Source: Actinomyces capricornis
GTDB lineage: Bacteria > Actinomycetota > Actinomycetes > Actinomycetales > Actinomycetaceae
Direction: 5' to 3'
DNA: 64,000 nt
Assembly (NCBI RefSeq): GCF_019974135.1
Contig: NZ_AP025017.1
Span: 1,736,001 to 1,800,000, forward strand
The notes beneath the pieces are model-generated. The model searched no databases. It saw only the letters and a list, made by a program, of their open reading frames with translations, and was not told the DNA's origin. This document shows, one piece after another, positions 35,223 through 43,447 of this stretch. Position 1 is the first letter of the stretch. Each line of letters opens with the position of its first letter. A program made the translations under genes and the position numbers.

Positions 35223-36527
35223 ATGAACCTCCCCTACCGCCCCTCGCGCCGCGGGGTCCTGCTCGGCCTGTCCGCCGGCGCCGTCGCCGGCCTGGCCGCC
35301 TGCACCGGATCCACCGGCACCTCCTCCTCCGGTGGCTCGGGCTCCACCGATGGCAGTGTCTCCGGTGAGATCACCTTCCAGACCTGGTCGCTGAAGAACG
35401 ACCGTTTCACCCCCTACTTCGAGGATCTGGTCAAGGCCTTCCAGGAGGCCCACCCGGGCGTGAGCGTCAACTGGATCGACCAGCCCGGGGACGGCTACGA
35501 GGACAAGATCCTCCAGCAGGCCAACTCCGGGGAGCTGCCCGATGTCATCAACCTGCCCCCCGAGTTCGCCTACAAGCTCGCCCAGGTCGACCAGCTCACC
35601 GACCTGGGGGCCGCTGACGCCGCGCTCCTGGACGGGTACGTCGAGGCCGCCGCCGAGGCCTACGCCTTCCCCGGGATCGAGGGGCACTACGGCTACCCCT
35701 GGTACCTGGGCACCGACCTCAATTGGTACAACACCGAGCTGCTGTCCTCGGCGGGCGTGGACACCGCCAAGCTGCCCACCACGCTCGACGAGCTCTTCGA
35801 GATGGCCTCGACGGTGGCCAAGGCCACCAACGGCGAGGTCAAGATGATCTCCGACGTCCCGCGCACCGGCACCCTGTCGGCCGCCGGGGTGGAGATCTAC
35901 AAGGACGGCGCCTTCGTGTTCAACACCGCCGAGGCCGTCAAGGTCGTCGAGCGCTACAAGAAGGCCTATGAGGAGGGCGCCATGCCCGCCGAGGCCCTCA
36001 ACGCCGACTACCTGGGCAACAAGGACCTCTACATGCAGGGCAAGGCCGCCTGGACCACCGGGGCCGCCGGCTTCGCCTCCGACATGGCCAAGGACGCCCC
36101 CACCGTCCTGGAGAAGTCAGTGGTCACCCCGCGCATCGGCCACCCGCCGCTGTTCATCCAGGGCATCTGCGTCTCCCAGGCCTCCAAGGCCCCGCAGGCG
36201 GCACTGGCCTTCGCCCAGTTCGTCACCAGCACCGAGAACCAGATCGCCTTCCTCAAGATCGCCCAGGGCTTCTTCCCCGGCACCAAGGAGGGCAACGAGT
36301 CCCCCGAGGCCTTCACCGACGTCGTCGACAACGAGCTGCAGAAGACCGCCATCACGGAGGCCTCCGCCGTCATCGACGAGGCGCGGCCCGAGTACCCCAT
36401 CCAGTTCACCTACGACATGGACACCTACCTCAAGCAGCAGATGGCCCTGGCCGTCAAGGGCGAGATCGGCATCCAGGAGGCGCTGGACAAGTCCGTGGAG
36501 TACGCCAACGCCAACCAGGCCGGCTGA
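35223..36527 (+). CDS. Sugar ABC transporter solute-binding lipoprotein
   Basis: 434 aa. Lipid-anchored receptor: twin-Arg-like RRGVLLGLSAGAVAGLAAC with lipobox LAAC (Cys about 24), a Gly/Ser linker, then the family-1 binding fold (ITFQTWSLKND, VNWIDQPGDGYEDKILQQANSGELPDVINL). Start ATG 35223 was chosen over an upstream in-frame ATG (35181) because only it gives a short signal peptide. Two permease genes follow, but there is no ATPase; a shared MsiK-type ATPase elsewhere would be expected. Likely ligand is a mannose-containing oligosaccharide, from the operon context. Confidence 0.9.
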   Translation: MNLPYRPSRRGVLLGLSAGAVAGLAACTGSTGTSSSGGSGSTDGSVSGEITFQTWSLKNDRFTPYFEDLVKAFQEAHPGVSVNWIDQPGDGYEDKILQQANSGELPDVINLPPEFAYKLAQVDQLTDLGAADAALLDGYVEAAAEAYAFPGIEGHYGYPWYLGTDLNWYNTELLSSAGVDTAKLPTTLDELFEMASTVAKATNGEVKMISDVPRTGTLSAAGVEIYKDGAFVFNTAEAVKVVERYKKAYEEGAMPAEALNADYLGNKDLYMQGKAAWTTGAAGFASDMAKDAPTVLEKSVVTPRIGHPPLFIQGICVSQASKAPQAALAFAQFVTSTENQIAFLKIAQGFFPGTKEGNESPEAFTDVVDNELQKTAITEASAVIDEARPEYPIQFTYDMDTYLKQQMALAVKGEIGIQEALDKSVEYANANQAG

Positions 36528-36584
36528 GCCGGGAAGACCGCGATTCCCCCAGCCCCACCCATGACGTCAGGAGAATGACACGCG

Positions 36585-37649
36585 ATGAGAACGCACCGCT
36601 GGTTCGTGCCCTACCTGCTGCTGGCACCGGCGATCCTGTGGGTCGTGGTGTTCTCGATCTGGCCGTTCCTCAACACGGTCGTGCTGTCCTTCACCGATGC
36701 GCGCCCGCTGCGCACCCCGCAGTTCGTCGGCATGGAGAACTTCACCCGGCTCCTGGCCGACGAGCGCTTCGGCTACGCCATGGTCACCAGCCTGGTCTAC
36801 GTCCTGGTCTGCGTGCCCCTGCTGACCTTCCTGCCACTGGGCCTGGCGCTGCTGGTGCAGCGGCGGCTGCCGGGAATCGCGGTCTTCCGCACCACCTACT
36901 ACTTCCCCGTCATCGCCTCGGTGGTGGTCGTGGGCATCATCTGGGCCTGGGTCTTCGACACCAAGGGCATCATCAACGAGTCCCTGGCCTTCACCGGGCT
37001 GACCGACCAGCCCATCGAGTTCCTCATCGACCGCTGGCTCATCCTGCTCTCGGCGATCTCCCTGACCGTGTGGAAGGGGCTGGGCTACTACATGGTGGTC
37101 TACCTGGCCGCCCTGACCGCGGTGGACCGCGAGCTCCACGAGGCCGCCGCCCTGGACGGGGCCGGGGCCTGGCGGCGCTTCTGGACGGTGACGGTGCCCG
37201 CGGTGCGCCCCGCCATGCTCCTCATCTCCGCGCTCATCACCGTGGCGGCCATGAGGATCTTCTCCGAGATCTACGTGCTCACCAACGGCTCCGGGGGGCC
37301 GGGCGGCCAGGCGCAGTCCCTGGTCATGCTCATCCAGCTCACCGGCAAGGGACTCAACGGCAACCTGGGCTACGCCTCGGCCATCTCCGTGGTCCTCTTC
37401 CTGCTGACCATCGGCCCCCTGGCCCTGGTGGGCTGGATCAACCAGGGTGGCGAGATCCGCCAGGCCCTGGCCCAGCGCCGCCGCACCCGCGCCGTCAGGC
37501 GCGACACCAGGACTGCGCAGGGCGGTGCCGCCCCGGCGGGCCCCGACGGCCCGGCCCCCGGCGGCGGGAGCGCGACCACGACCACCCGCGCCACCGGCGC
37601 CGTCGGCTCCGCCAGTGCGGTGGCGGGCCCCCAGGATGGTGAGCACTGA
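36585..37649 (+). CDS. Sugar ABC transporter permease (MalF-like)
   Basis: 354 aa with six membrane helices. It begins WFVPYLLLAPAILWVVVFSIWP, as MalF/UgpA-type permeases do, and carries the EAA loop EAAALDGAGAWRRFWTVTVP near residue 187. The last 60 residues after the final helix are an Arg/Ala/Gly-rich tail. AGGAGA precedes ATG 36585. The stop overlaps the second permease (TGATG), so both are made in equal amounts. Confidence 0.92.
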   Translation: MRTHRWFVPYLLLAPAILWVVVFSIWPFLNTVVLSFTDARPLRTPQFVGMENFTRLLADERFGYAMVTSLVYVLVCVPLLTFLPLGLALLVQRRLPGIAVFRTTYYFPVIASVVVVGIIWAWVFDTKGIINESLAFTGLTDQPIEFLIDRWLILLSAISLTVWKGLGYYMVVYLAALTAVDRELHEAAALDGAGAWRRFWTVTVPAVRPAMLLISALITVAAMRIFSEIYVLTNGSGGPGGQAQSLVMLIQLTGKGLNGNLGYASAISVVLFLLTIGPLALVGWINQGGEIRQALAQRRRTRAVRRDTRTAQGGAAPAGPDGPAPGGGSATTTTRATGAVGSASAVAGPQDGEH

Positions 37650-38572
37650 TGGCACACGCCCCCACCAGCACTGGTCGCCCGGCCCCGCGGCGTCGGCTCA
37701 CCGGGCCGGAGCGGCCCTGGAGGCGCCGCGGCGAGACCGGCTTCAACAAGCCCAGCCTCGCGGGGGTCCTCACCCGCTACGCCCTCATGACCCTCATCAT
37801 GGTGCTGACCGTCGGTCCCTTCCTGTGGCAGCTGTCCACCTCCCTCAAGGGCCCCATGGAGGACATCTACTCCTTCCCGCCCGACCTGGTGCCCAACGAC
37901 CCCACCCTGGCCAACTACGGGGAGGTCATGCGCACCATCCCCGTCATCTCCTACGCCTGGCACTCCCTGCTGGTGTCCGTGGCCACGGTCATCACCAACG
38001 TCGTCTTCGCCACCATGGCGGGCTACGCCCTGGTGGCCATGCGCTTCCGCGGCAAGGGGGTGCTCATGGCCCTCATCCTGTCCACGCTGCTGCTGCCCGG
38101 GGAGGTCACCCTGACCTCCCAGTACCTGACCGTGAAGTCCCTGGGGCTGGCCAACACCCTGGCGGGCGTCTTCCTGCCCACGGCCATCACCTCCATCAAC
38201 GTCCTGCTCATGGCCACCGCCGCCCGCGCCATCCCCCAGGCCATCCTGGATGCAGCCGCCATCGACGGCGCCTCCACCCTCCAGCGCCTGCGGCACATCG
38301 TGTGGCCCAATGTGCGCGGGATGGCCTCGGTGGTGGCGCTCATGTCCTTCATCCAGGCCTGGGACGACTTCCTGTGGCCCCTGGTGGTCCTGTCCGACCC
38401 CGCCAAGTACACCCTGACCGTGGGCATGCAGTACCTCAACTCGGCCTTCGGCTCCAACCCCCGCGTGGTGGCGGCGGGGACGATCATCGCCCTGACCCCG
38501 GTCATCATCCTGTTCGTCGCCGCCCAGAAGCAGTTCTTCCGCGGCGTGGAGGCCGGCGGGGTCAAGGGCTGA
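37649..38572 (+). CDS. Sugar ABC transporter permease (MalG-like)
   Basis: 307 aa. The N-terminal 35 residues are Arg/Pro-rich and cytoplasmic, followed by six helices typical of MalG/UgpE. The EAA-loop equivalent is AILDAAAIDGASTLQRLRHIVWP (about 194-216). It forms the heterodimeric channel with the upstream permease. Last gene of the mannosidase-associated importer set. Confidence 0.92.
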   Translation: MAHAPTSTGRPAPRRRLTGPERPWRRRGETGFNKPSLAGVLTRYALMTLIMVLTVGPFLWQLSTSLKGPMEDIYSFPPDLVPNDPTLANYGEVMRTIPVISYAWHSLLVSVATVITNVVFATMAGYALVAMRFRGKGVLMALILSTLLLPGEVTLTSQYLTVKSLGLANTLAGVFLPTAITSINVLLMATAARAIPQAILDAAAIDGASTLQRLRHIVWPNVRGMASVVALMSFIQAWDDFLWPLVVLSDPAKYTLTVGMQYLNSAFGSNPRVVAAGTIIALTPVIILFVAAQKQFFRGVEAGGVKG

Positions 38573-38640
38573 TCCGGGGTCACTCCAGGGATGAGCCCGG
38601 CCGGGGGCCGTAGGATCGGGGCACGAGCACAGGAGGATCC

Positions 38641-39438
38641 ATGACCGATGCCGCCCGCGCGCTGCGCACCCCGCAGACCACGCCCCTGACCAATGAGACC
38701 ATCGCCACCCTCATGGCGCACCGCACCATCCGGGCCTTCACCGACGAGCCCCTGGATGAGGCGACCATGACCACCGTGCTGGACGCGGCCCGCCACGCCG
38801 CCACCTCCTCCTTCCTCCAGCAGACCACCATCATCCGCGTCACCGACCCCGCCGTGCGCGAGGCGATCCACGGCGCCTCCGGCCAGCCCTACGTGGGAGG
38901 CGCCCGCGGGGAGCTGCTCGTCTGCGTCGTCGACCTGCACCGCAACGCCGTCATCCGCCAGCGGGCCGGGGCGGACCTGGAGCCCCTGGAGCGCATGAGC
39001 GTCTTCCTCCAGGCCGTGGAGGACACGCTCATCGCCGCCCAGTCCATGGTGGTGGCCGCCGAGTCCCTGGGGCTGGGCACCGTCTACCTGGGGTCCATCC
39101 AGGGCGACGCCCCCGCCGTCATCCGCGCCCTGGACCTGCCCGAGCGTACCTTCCCCCTGCTGGGACTCATCGTGGGCCACCCCGACCAGGACCCCCAGTA
39201 CAAGCCCCGCCTGCCGCGGGAGATCACCACCGGCCTCAACACCTACCCGCGGCTGGAGACCCACGAGCAGGCCCTGGCCGACTACGACCGGCTCGTCCAG
39301 GACTACTACGACCTGCGGGATGCCGGCGCGCGCCTGGACTCCTTCACCCGCATCATCGCCACCAAGCTCGGGGTGGGCGCCGCCGCGACCGCGCCGACCC
39401 TGGAGATCCTCCACGCCCAGCGCCTGGCCCTGCACTGA
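38641..39438 (+). CDS. NADPH-dependent nitroreductase (NfsA-like)
   Basis: 265 aa. FMN enzyme that reduces nitro compounds, quinones or flavins. HRTIRAFTDEPLDEATMTTVLDAARHAATSSFLQQ carries the FMN-binding Arg and Ser positions of the NfsA/FRP family, and ESLGLGTVYLGSIQGD and LLGLIVGHP are also typical. AGGAGG precedes ATG 38641, and TAGGAT at 38611-38616 is a likely -10 box. Monocistronic. Physiological substrate unknown. Confidence 0.87.
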   Translation: MTDAARALRTPQTTPLTNETIATLMAHRTIRAFTDEPLDEATMTTVLDAARHAATSSFLQQTTIIRVTDPAVREAIHGASGQPYVGGARGELLVCVVDLHRNAVIRQRAGADLEPLERMSVFLQAVEDTLIAAQSMVVAAESLGLGTVYLGSIQGDAPAVIRALDLPERTFPLLGLIVGHPDQDPQYKPRLPREITTGLNTYPRLETHEQALADYDRLVQDYYDLRDAGARLDSFTRIIATKLGVGAAATAPTLEILHAQRLALH

Positions 39439-39477
39439 GGCCGGGCCTGCCGCGTTGTGCCGGCTCACCCGGGCTCT

Positions 39478-39545
39478 GCTGGCTCCCCCGCATTCCGCTG
39501 GCTCAGCAGGCGGCGTGTCAGCCAGCGGAATGCGGGTGAGCCAGC
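39478..39545. repeat. Long intergenic inverted repeat
   Basis: Two 26-bp arms (39478-39503 and 39520-39545) match at 25 positions around a 16-nt loop. Each arm starts and ends with the 7-mer GCTGGCT or its complement, with CCCGCATTCC in the middle. It lies between two genes read the same way and could act as a terminator for the nitroreductase gene. Confidence 0.7.
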
Positions 39546-39586
39546 GAGTCCCGTACGACCCGACGATCAGGAGTCACAGCACTGCC

Positions 39587-40450
39587 ATGAGTACCCGCAC
39601 ATCACCGACATCACCGAGCGGTTCGGAGGTCGTCCGGGCCCTGCCCGCCCTGGAGGCCCTCGACTTCCCCCACGCCCTGGTGGCCACCGGCGGTGGGCGC
39701 ACGCTCATCGAGGCCGGCGCGGTCGATGAGGTCTTCCCCCTGGCCTCGGTGACCAAGCCGATTGTTGCCTGGGCGGCGTTGGTCGCCGTCGAGCGGGGGA
39801 TGCTGGACCTGGACGATGAGGTGGGGCCGCCGGCGCCGGCGGGCGCCACGATCGGGCATCTGCTGGCCCACGCCTCCGGGATCGCCTTCGACTCCGACGC
39901 CCACCTGGCCGAGCCGGGTGCGCGCCGCATCTACTCCAACCGGGGTATCGAGATCCTGGGGGAGCGGCTGGAGGAGGCCACGGCCATGCCCCTGGAGGCC
40001 TGGGTGGAGTCTGTGGTCCTGGAGCCCCTGGGGATGGCCAGTGTCATGATCCCCGGCTCGCCCGCGTACTCCGGCGAGGGCAGCCCCCGCGACCTGGCGG
40101 CCTTCGCCCGCGAGCTGGCCGCGCCCCGCCTGGTCTCCCCGGCGCTCGCGGCCCGGGCCTGCGCCCCGGTCCTGCCGGGGCTCGACGGCGTCCTGCCCGG
40201 GTATGGGCGCCAGTCACCCAACGACTTCGGCCTGGGGGTGGAGGTGCGTGGGGCCAAGGCGCCGCACTGGACGGGCCGCGCCAACAGCGAGCGGACCTTC
40301 GGGCACTTCGGGCAGTCGGGCTCCTTCCTGTGGGTCGATCCCGTGGCGGGGCGCCAGGCGGTCTTCCTGGGGGCCGAGCCCTTTGGCGCCGTGCACCAGC
40401 GGGTCTGGCCGGAACTGAGCGACCAGGTGCTGGCCTTGGGTGGTGGGTGA
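39587..40450 (+). CDS. Serine hydrolase, beta-lactamase/DD-peptidase fold
   Basis: 287 aa. The class C-type Ser-x-x-Lys site is LASVTKP (Ser about 60) and the second motif Tyr-x-Asn is YSNRG. The third motif is probably HFGQSGS near residue 245. No signal peptide or lipobox is present, so it acts in the cytoplasm, as do many esterase-like family members. Start ATG 39587 begins the conserved part. Likely an esterase or peptidase; true beta-lactamase activity is unlikely without export. Confidence 0.8.
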   Translation: MSTRTSPTSPSGSEVVRALPALEALDFPHALVATGGGRTLIEAGAVDEVFPLASVTKPIVAWAALVAVERGMLDLDDEVGPPAPAGATIGHLLAHASGIAFDSDAHLAEPGARRIYSNRGIEILGERLEEATAMPLEAWVESVVLEPLGMASVMIPGSPAYSGEGSPRDLAAFARELAAPRLVSPALAARACAPVLPGLDGVLPGYGRQSPNDFGLGVEVRGAKAPHWTGRANSERTFGHFGQSGSFLWVDPVAGRQAVFLGAEPFGAVHQRVWPELSDQVLALGGG

Positions 40451-40522
40451 GCCCCGGCCCGGTTCTCGGTGTCGGGAAACGGGAGGCAGGCCGAACTGGG
40501 GTGATGGCGGTGGGGACGGCTC

Positions 40523-40741
40523 TTAGCCTGGTGTTGAGTTGTTACCGGTGGGAGGCGTGATGGTGGGTTGGGGTGTGTAGGCGGTTCTGGTCAGGAGGGT
40601 GGGGGCGCGTTTCTTGACGATTTGGGCCAGGTGCGGGGCGAGGCCGCGTGCGGCGGAGTCGTCCTTGAGCCATGGCGTGTCGATGACGACGGCGCTGTCG
40701 CCCTCGAACCAGCCCGCGCTGGCGTCGCCGTTGCCTGTCCG
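40523..40741 (-). pseudogene. B3: truncated third copy of membrane protein B
   Basis: The last 70 codons match the C-terminal parts of B1 and B2 (AGWFEGDSAVVIDTPWLKDDSAA, LAPHLAQIVKKRAPTLLTRT). The first two thirds, including the membrane helix, are missing. The break falls at GGACAGG, which is shared with the end of the IS scar beside it. The final Pro/Thr-rich end differs from B1 and B2 (TPPTGNNSTPG), so this was a distinct allele. No start codon or anchor remains. Confidence 0.8.
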
Positions 40742-40760
40742 AGAAACACCACCCACCCCA
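40734..40760 (-). mobile_element. Solo end (scar) of the type-1 IS3-family element
   Basis: On the minus strand this reads TGGGGTGGGTGGTGTTTCTC then GGACAGG, the terminal inverted repeat of the element at 41935-44634 with one change. No other IS sequence remains; the B3 fragment begins right where it ends. Suggests an insertion followed by deletion. Confidence 0.65.
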
Positions 40761-40770
40761 GAACCCCGCT

Positions 40771-41901
40771 TCAGTGTTTCCTGGTGTCTGGTTGGTGTCT
40801 GTTGAGGAGAATGTCGTGGAAGTAGGTGGAGGTGATGCTTGTGTCTGGGGGTAGGTGGATGGCCCAGGTGGTATAGGCCTGGCGGGTGGTGGTGTTGGTG
40901 GTGGTGAGGGTGGCTGTGGAGATGTCGTTGGGGTTGTCCATGTGCAGCCAGGGTTGGTTGTGGGCGAGGGTGGTGGGGATGAGGTTGTTCTTCAGGGCGA
41001 CGAGTGCGGCGGCGGCTCCGGTGTTGACTGAGCTGCTGGCGGCGTTGTCTCCGGATCCTGCTTTTTGGGCGTGTTTGTCGAGTCGGGCGAGGAGGTCGAT
41101 GTTGGTGTCGAAGGCTCTGGCGATGGCTTCTTCTTTGTCGTAGTTGGTGTAGGTGTCGATTCGTTTGTCGATGGTGGCTTGGGCTCGGTTGGAGGCGTAG
41201 GTGATGGTGCCTGCGGCGATGGTGGCCACGGTGGTGGTGTCTTTGGAGGCCTCGTTGATGAGCGTGGTCATATCGACGCCCAACTGTGTCGTATTCTGGC
41301 CGGTCTTGTTCTCCTGGCCCGGCACGATCATCGGGGCTGTTTGGTAGGGCTCACTTTCATCAACTCCTACAATACCGGGGTCATCCTCCGAAAAGACGGA
41401 TAGGAGTGTGAGTTCGGCGCCGCAGTTGGCCAGGATGGTGCCCACTGCCTGCCTGCCGGTGGTGGATAGGTAGGTGTGGTGCTGGGCCAGCAGCGTGATG
41501 CCCTGGGCGGTGACCCAGGAGGCCTTTTCATCGGTGTGCTGGGGGCTGGGGGTGCGCAGGGTGGCGACTTGGGCCAGGGCCTGGGCCAGGGCGTTGATGC
41601 CCTGGGAGCCCCAGTGGCGGTGGTGGAGGCCCTCCCAGCGGGTCAGGGCCTGGTCTGAGGGCGACCAGGCCTGGTCCTGGCTGGTGGTTGGCGGCTCGGG
41701 GGCGAAGTAGTCCAGTGCTGCGTTGGGGTCGGTGCTGAGCTGTTCGAGGCGGTGGGCCAGGGGATCCCTGACGCGCAGGTACCACCATGCGCCGCTGGTG
41801 ATGAGGGCCAGGACCAGCAGGGAGGCGATCACCCCCGCCCAGTGGCTCTTGAAGAGCAACCAGGACCGGGAGTCCGTCTCTGATAGTGACAGCGACCTCA
41901 T
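40771..41901 (-). CDS. A2: membrane-anchored protein related to the large WXG-like protein
   Basis: 376 aa. Short basic N-terminus, one membrane helix (WAGVIASLLVLALITSGAWWYL, residues about 22-43), then an outside domain. This domain aligns with about residues 300-560 of the 678-aa protein encoded at 47305-49341: NAALDYFAPE with EAALTYLVPN, ASWVTAQGITLLAQ with AAWITGNGITYLAD, and a shared helical region after it. Nearly identical to A1 except at residues about 189-205, the start of the loop after ELTLLSV, and the last 8 residues. Function unknown. Separated from B2, its normal neighbour, by the IS insertion. Confidence 0.8.
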   Translation of the reverse strand: MRSLSLSETDSRSWLLFKSHWAGVIASLLVLALITSGAWWYLRVRDPLAHRLEQLSTDPNAALDYFAPEPPTTSQDQAWSPSDQALTRWEGLHHRHWGSQGINALAQALAQVATLRTPSPQHTDEKASWVTAQGITLLAQHHTYLSTTGRQAVGTILANCGAELTLLSVFSEDDPGIVGVDESEPYQTAPMIVPGQENKTGQNTTQLGVDMTTLINEASKDTTTVATIAAGTITYASNRAQATIDKRIDTYTNYDKEEAIARAFDTNIDLLARLDKHAQKAGSGDNAASSSVNTGAAAALVALKNNLIPTTLAHNQPWLHMDNPNDISTATLTTTNTTTRQAYTTWAIHLPPDTSITSTYFHDILLNRHQPDTRKH

Positions 41902-42027
41902 GGGCGCTACTCTACTCGCCTTCGTGGTTGGCCCTGGAGTGCTGGGTGTTTTTCGGACTGTGGTTGTTATGTGGGTCAGGCTGCTTTCTGGTGTCCCAGG
42001 AGTTGGCGTTCGACCTCGTTGGGTGTG

Positions 42028-43447
42028 GGGCCTTACCCCCGTTGTGTGGACACGAGGTGTGTTTCATGCGGCGTTTTTCAGTGTAGCGGCGGCGGTGTTC
42101 TCGTAGGTGTCCGGAGGGATGTTGCCGATCGCGCTGTGGCGTCTTCGGGTGTTGTAGCGGCTGGCCCAGTGGAACACGCTCCTGTAGGCCGTCTCAACGT
42201 TGGGGAAGGCCTTGTGATCGGCGAGGAGCTCTCGCTTAAGAGTGGCATTGAAGGACTCGGCCAGGGCGTTGTCGGCTGACGAGCCGATGGCGCCCATGGA
42301 CTGGGTCAGGACCAGCTGCTCGCACAGGGCGGTGTAGGCCTTAGAGGTGTAGACCGAGCCGTGATCGCAGTGGAACACCGCCCCGGCAAGGCTGCCTGGT
42401 TGGGCGCAGGCATCCTTCAAGGCTTCCTCGACCAGCTCGGTGCGCATGTGGTCGCCCATCGCCCAGCCCACAAGCTTGCGCGAGCCCAGATCAATGACCG
42501 AGGCGAAGTACCCAGTGCTGCCGTCCTGGATTGGCAGATAGGAGGGGGCACCTCCCACGAAGTGGGGGAATATCGCCGACATACCGCCGGTATCGGCTCC
42601 CCGATGCGGAAGTCCCGACTGATGAGATCATCGAAGCGGCGGCCTGCCTGATCAGGGCGTGTGGTTCTCACCCGGCGGCGCAGGCGGGTGCCGGCCAGCA
42701 CGGCGCAGGCCATCACCCGGGCAACTCGTTTGTGACCCGCCCGCTGGCCTGCCGGTACGCCTTCGTTGAGCTCGGCGGTGATCCTGGGGGCTCCCTAAGC
42801 GCGGTCCCCGCCCTGGGCGGGGTCCTGCAGGGCCCGGATGCGCGCGGCCAGGGCCGCGTCTTCCCGGGCTCGCACCGCCCGCTTGGAGGCGCCCGCCCGC
42901 CATGCGCGGGCACGAGGAGCGGGCCGATGGCGATGATCTGGCACAACCGCTTCACGCCCCAGGCGCCCCTTGTGATCCCGGGCGAACTGGAAGCGGTTCA
43001 CCAGTTCGTCTCCCCCGCGAAACATGCTTGGCCGCCTGACGCAGGATGTCCCGTTCGGTGGTCAGCTTGGCCGCCTGGGCCCGCAAGGCCCTGTTCTCGG
43101 CTTCCAGGCGGGCGATCGCCTCGGCCGGGCTCTCCTGAGGATCTGGGGCTCGGTCAGTGCCCCCACTACCAGCGCCCGGCTTCAACGGGCTGGGAGCAGG
43201 CGCCCCACCCGGCACCGGTCTTGCGCCCCGTGCCATGCAACGCCAGCCACTGGCGCAGCGCCCCGCGGGTGATGCCCAGATCCTCGGCGATGCTGCGCAC
43301 CGTGGCCCCCGGCGTCGTCTCGTACAAGTCCACGCCCCCGACGCCGCAAGCTCCTTGGTGTAGGTCTTCCTGGCCCCAGCCAGATCATCTCGCTCTCCCC
43401 AGCCCCAAGGCCGGAATCAGCGTGTCCAACAACCAGGGTCAAGGCCC
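42028..43447 (-). mobile_element. Type-2 IS3-family element nested in the type-1 transposase gene
   Basis: 1420 bp. The ends are GGGCCTTACCCCCGTTG (left) and, reversed, GGGCCTTGACCCTGGTTG (right). A 3-bp direct repeat GTG flanks it exactly (42025-42027 and 43448-43450). Removing it and one GTG rejoins the type-1 transposase as GYRT-PNEVERQLLGHQ. This orders the events: type-1 inserted first, type-2 later. Confidence 0.85.
42064..43420 (-). pseudogene. Degraded transposase (OrfA/OrfB) of the type-2 IS3 element
   Basis: Fragments in several frames rebuild a normal IS3 pair. OrfA: a helix-turn-helix VRSIAEDLGITRGALRQWLAL (about 43320-43250) and coiled coil ARLEAENRALRAQAAKLTTERDILRQAAK (43150-43030). 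OrfB: VNRFQFARDHKG, KRLCQIIAIG, WRAGASKRAVRAREDAALAARIRAL, then an intact stretch from YLPIQDGSTGYFASVIDLGSRK to the end at 42064 with the last DDE residues (DHGSVYTS; NALAESFNATLKREL). At least five frame changes and a roughly 26-bp insertion near 42543-42572 make it inactive. Confidence 0.8.

Noticed and set aside
39587-40450. Beta-lactamase (antibiotic resistance) call for the serine hydrolase
   Set aside because: There is no signal peptide or lipobox and the third motif is not the usual KTG; a cytoplasmic esterase-like role fits better.
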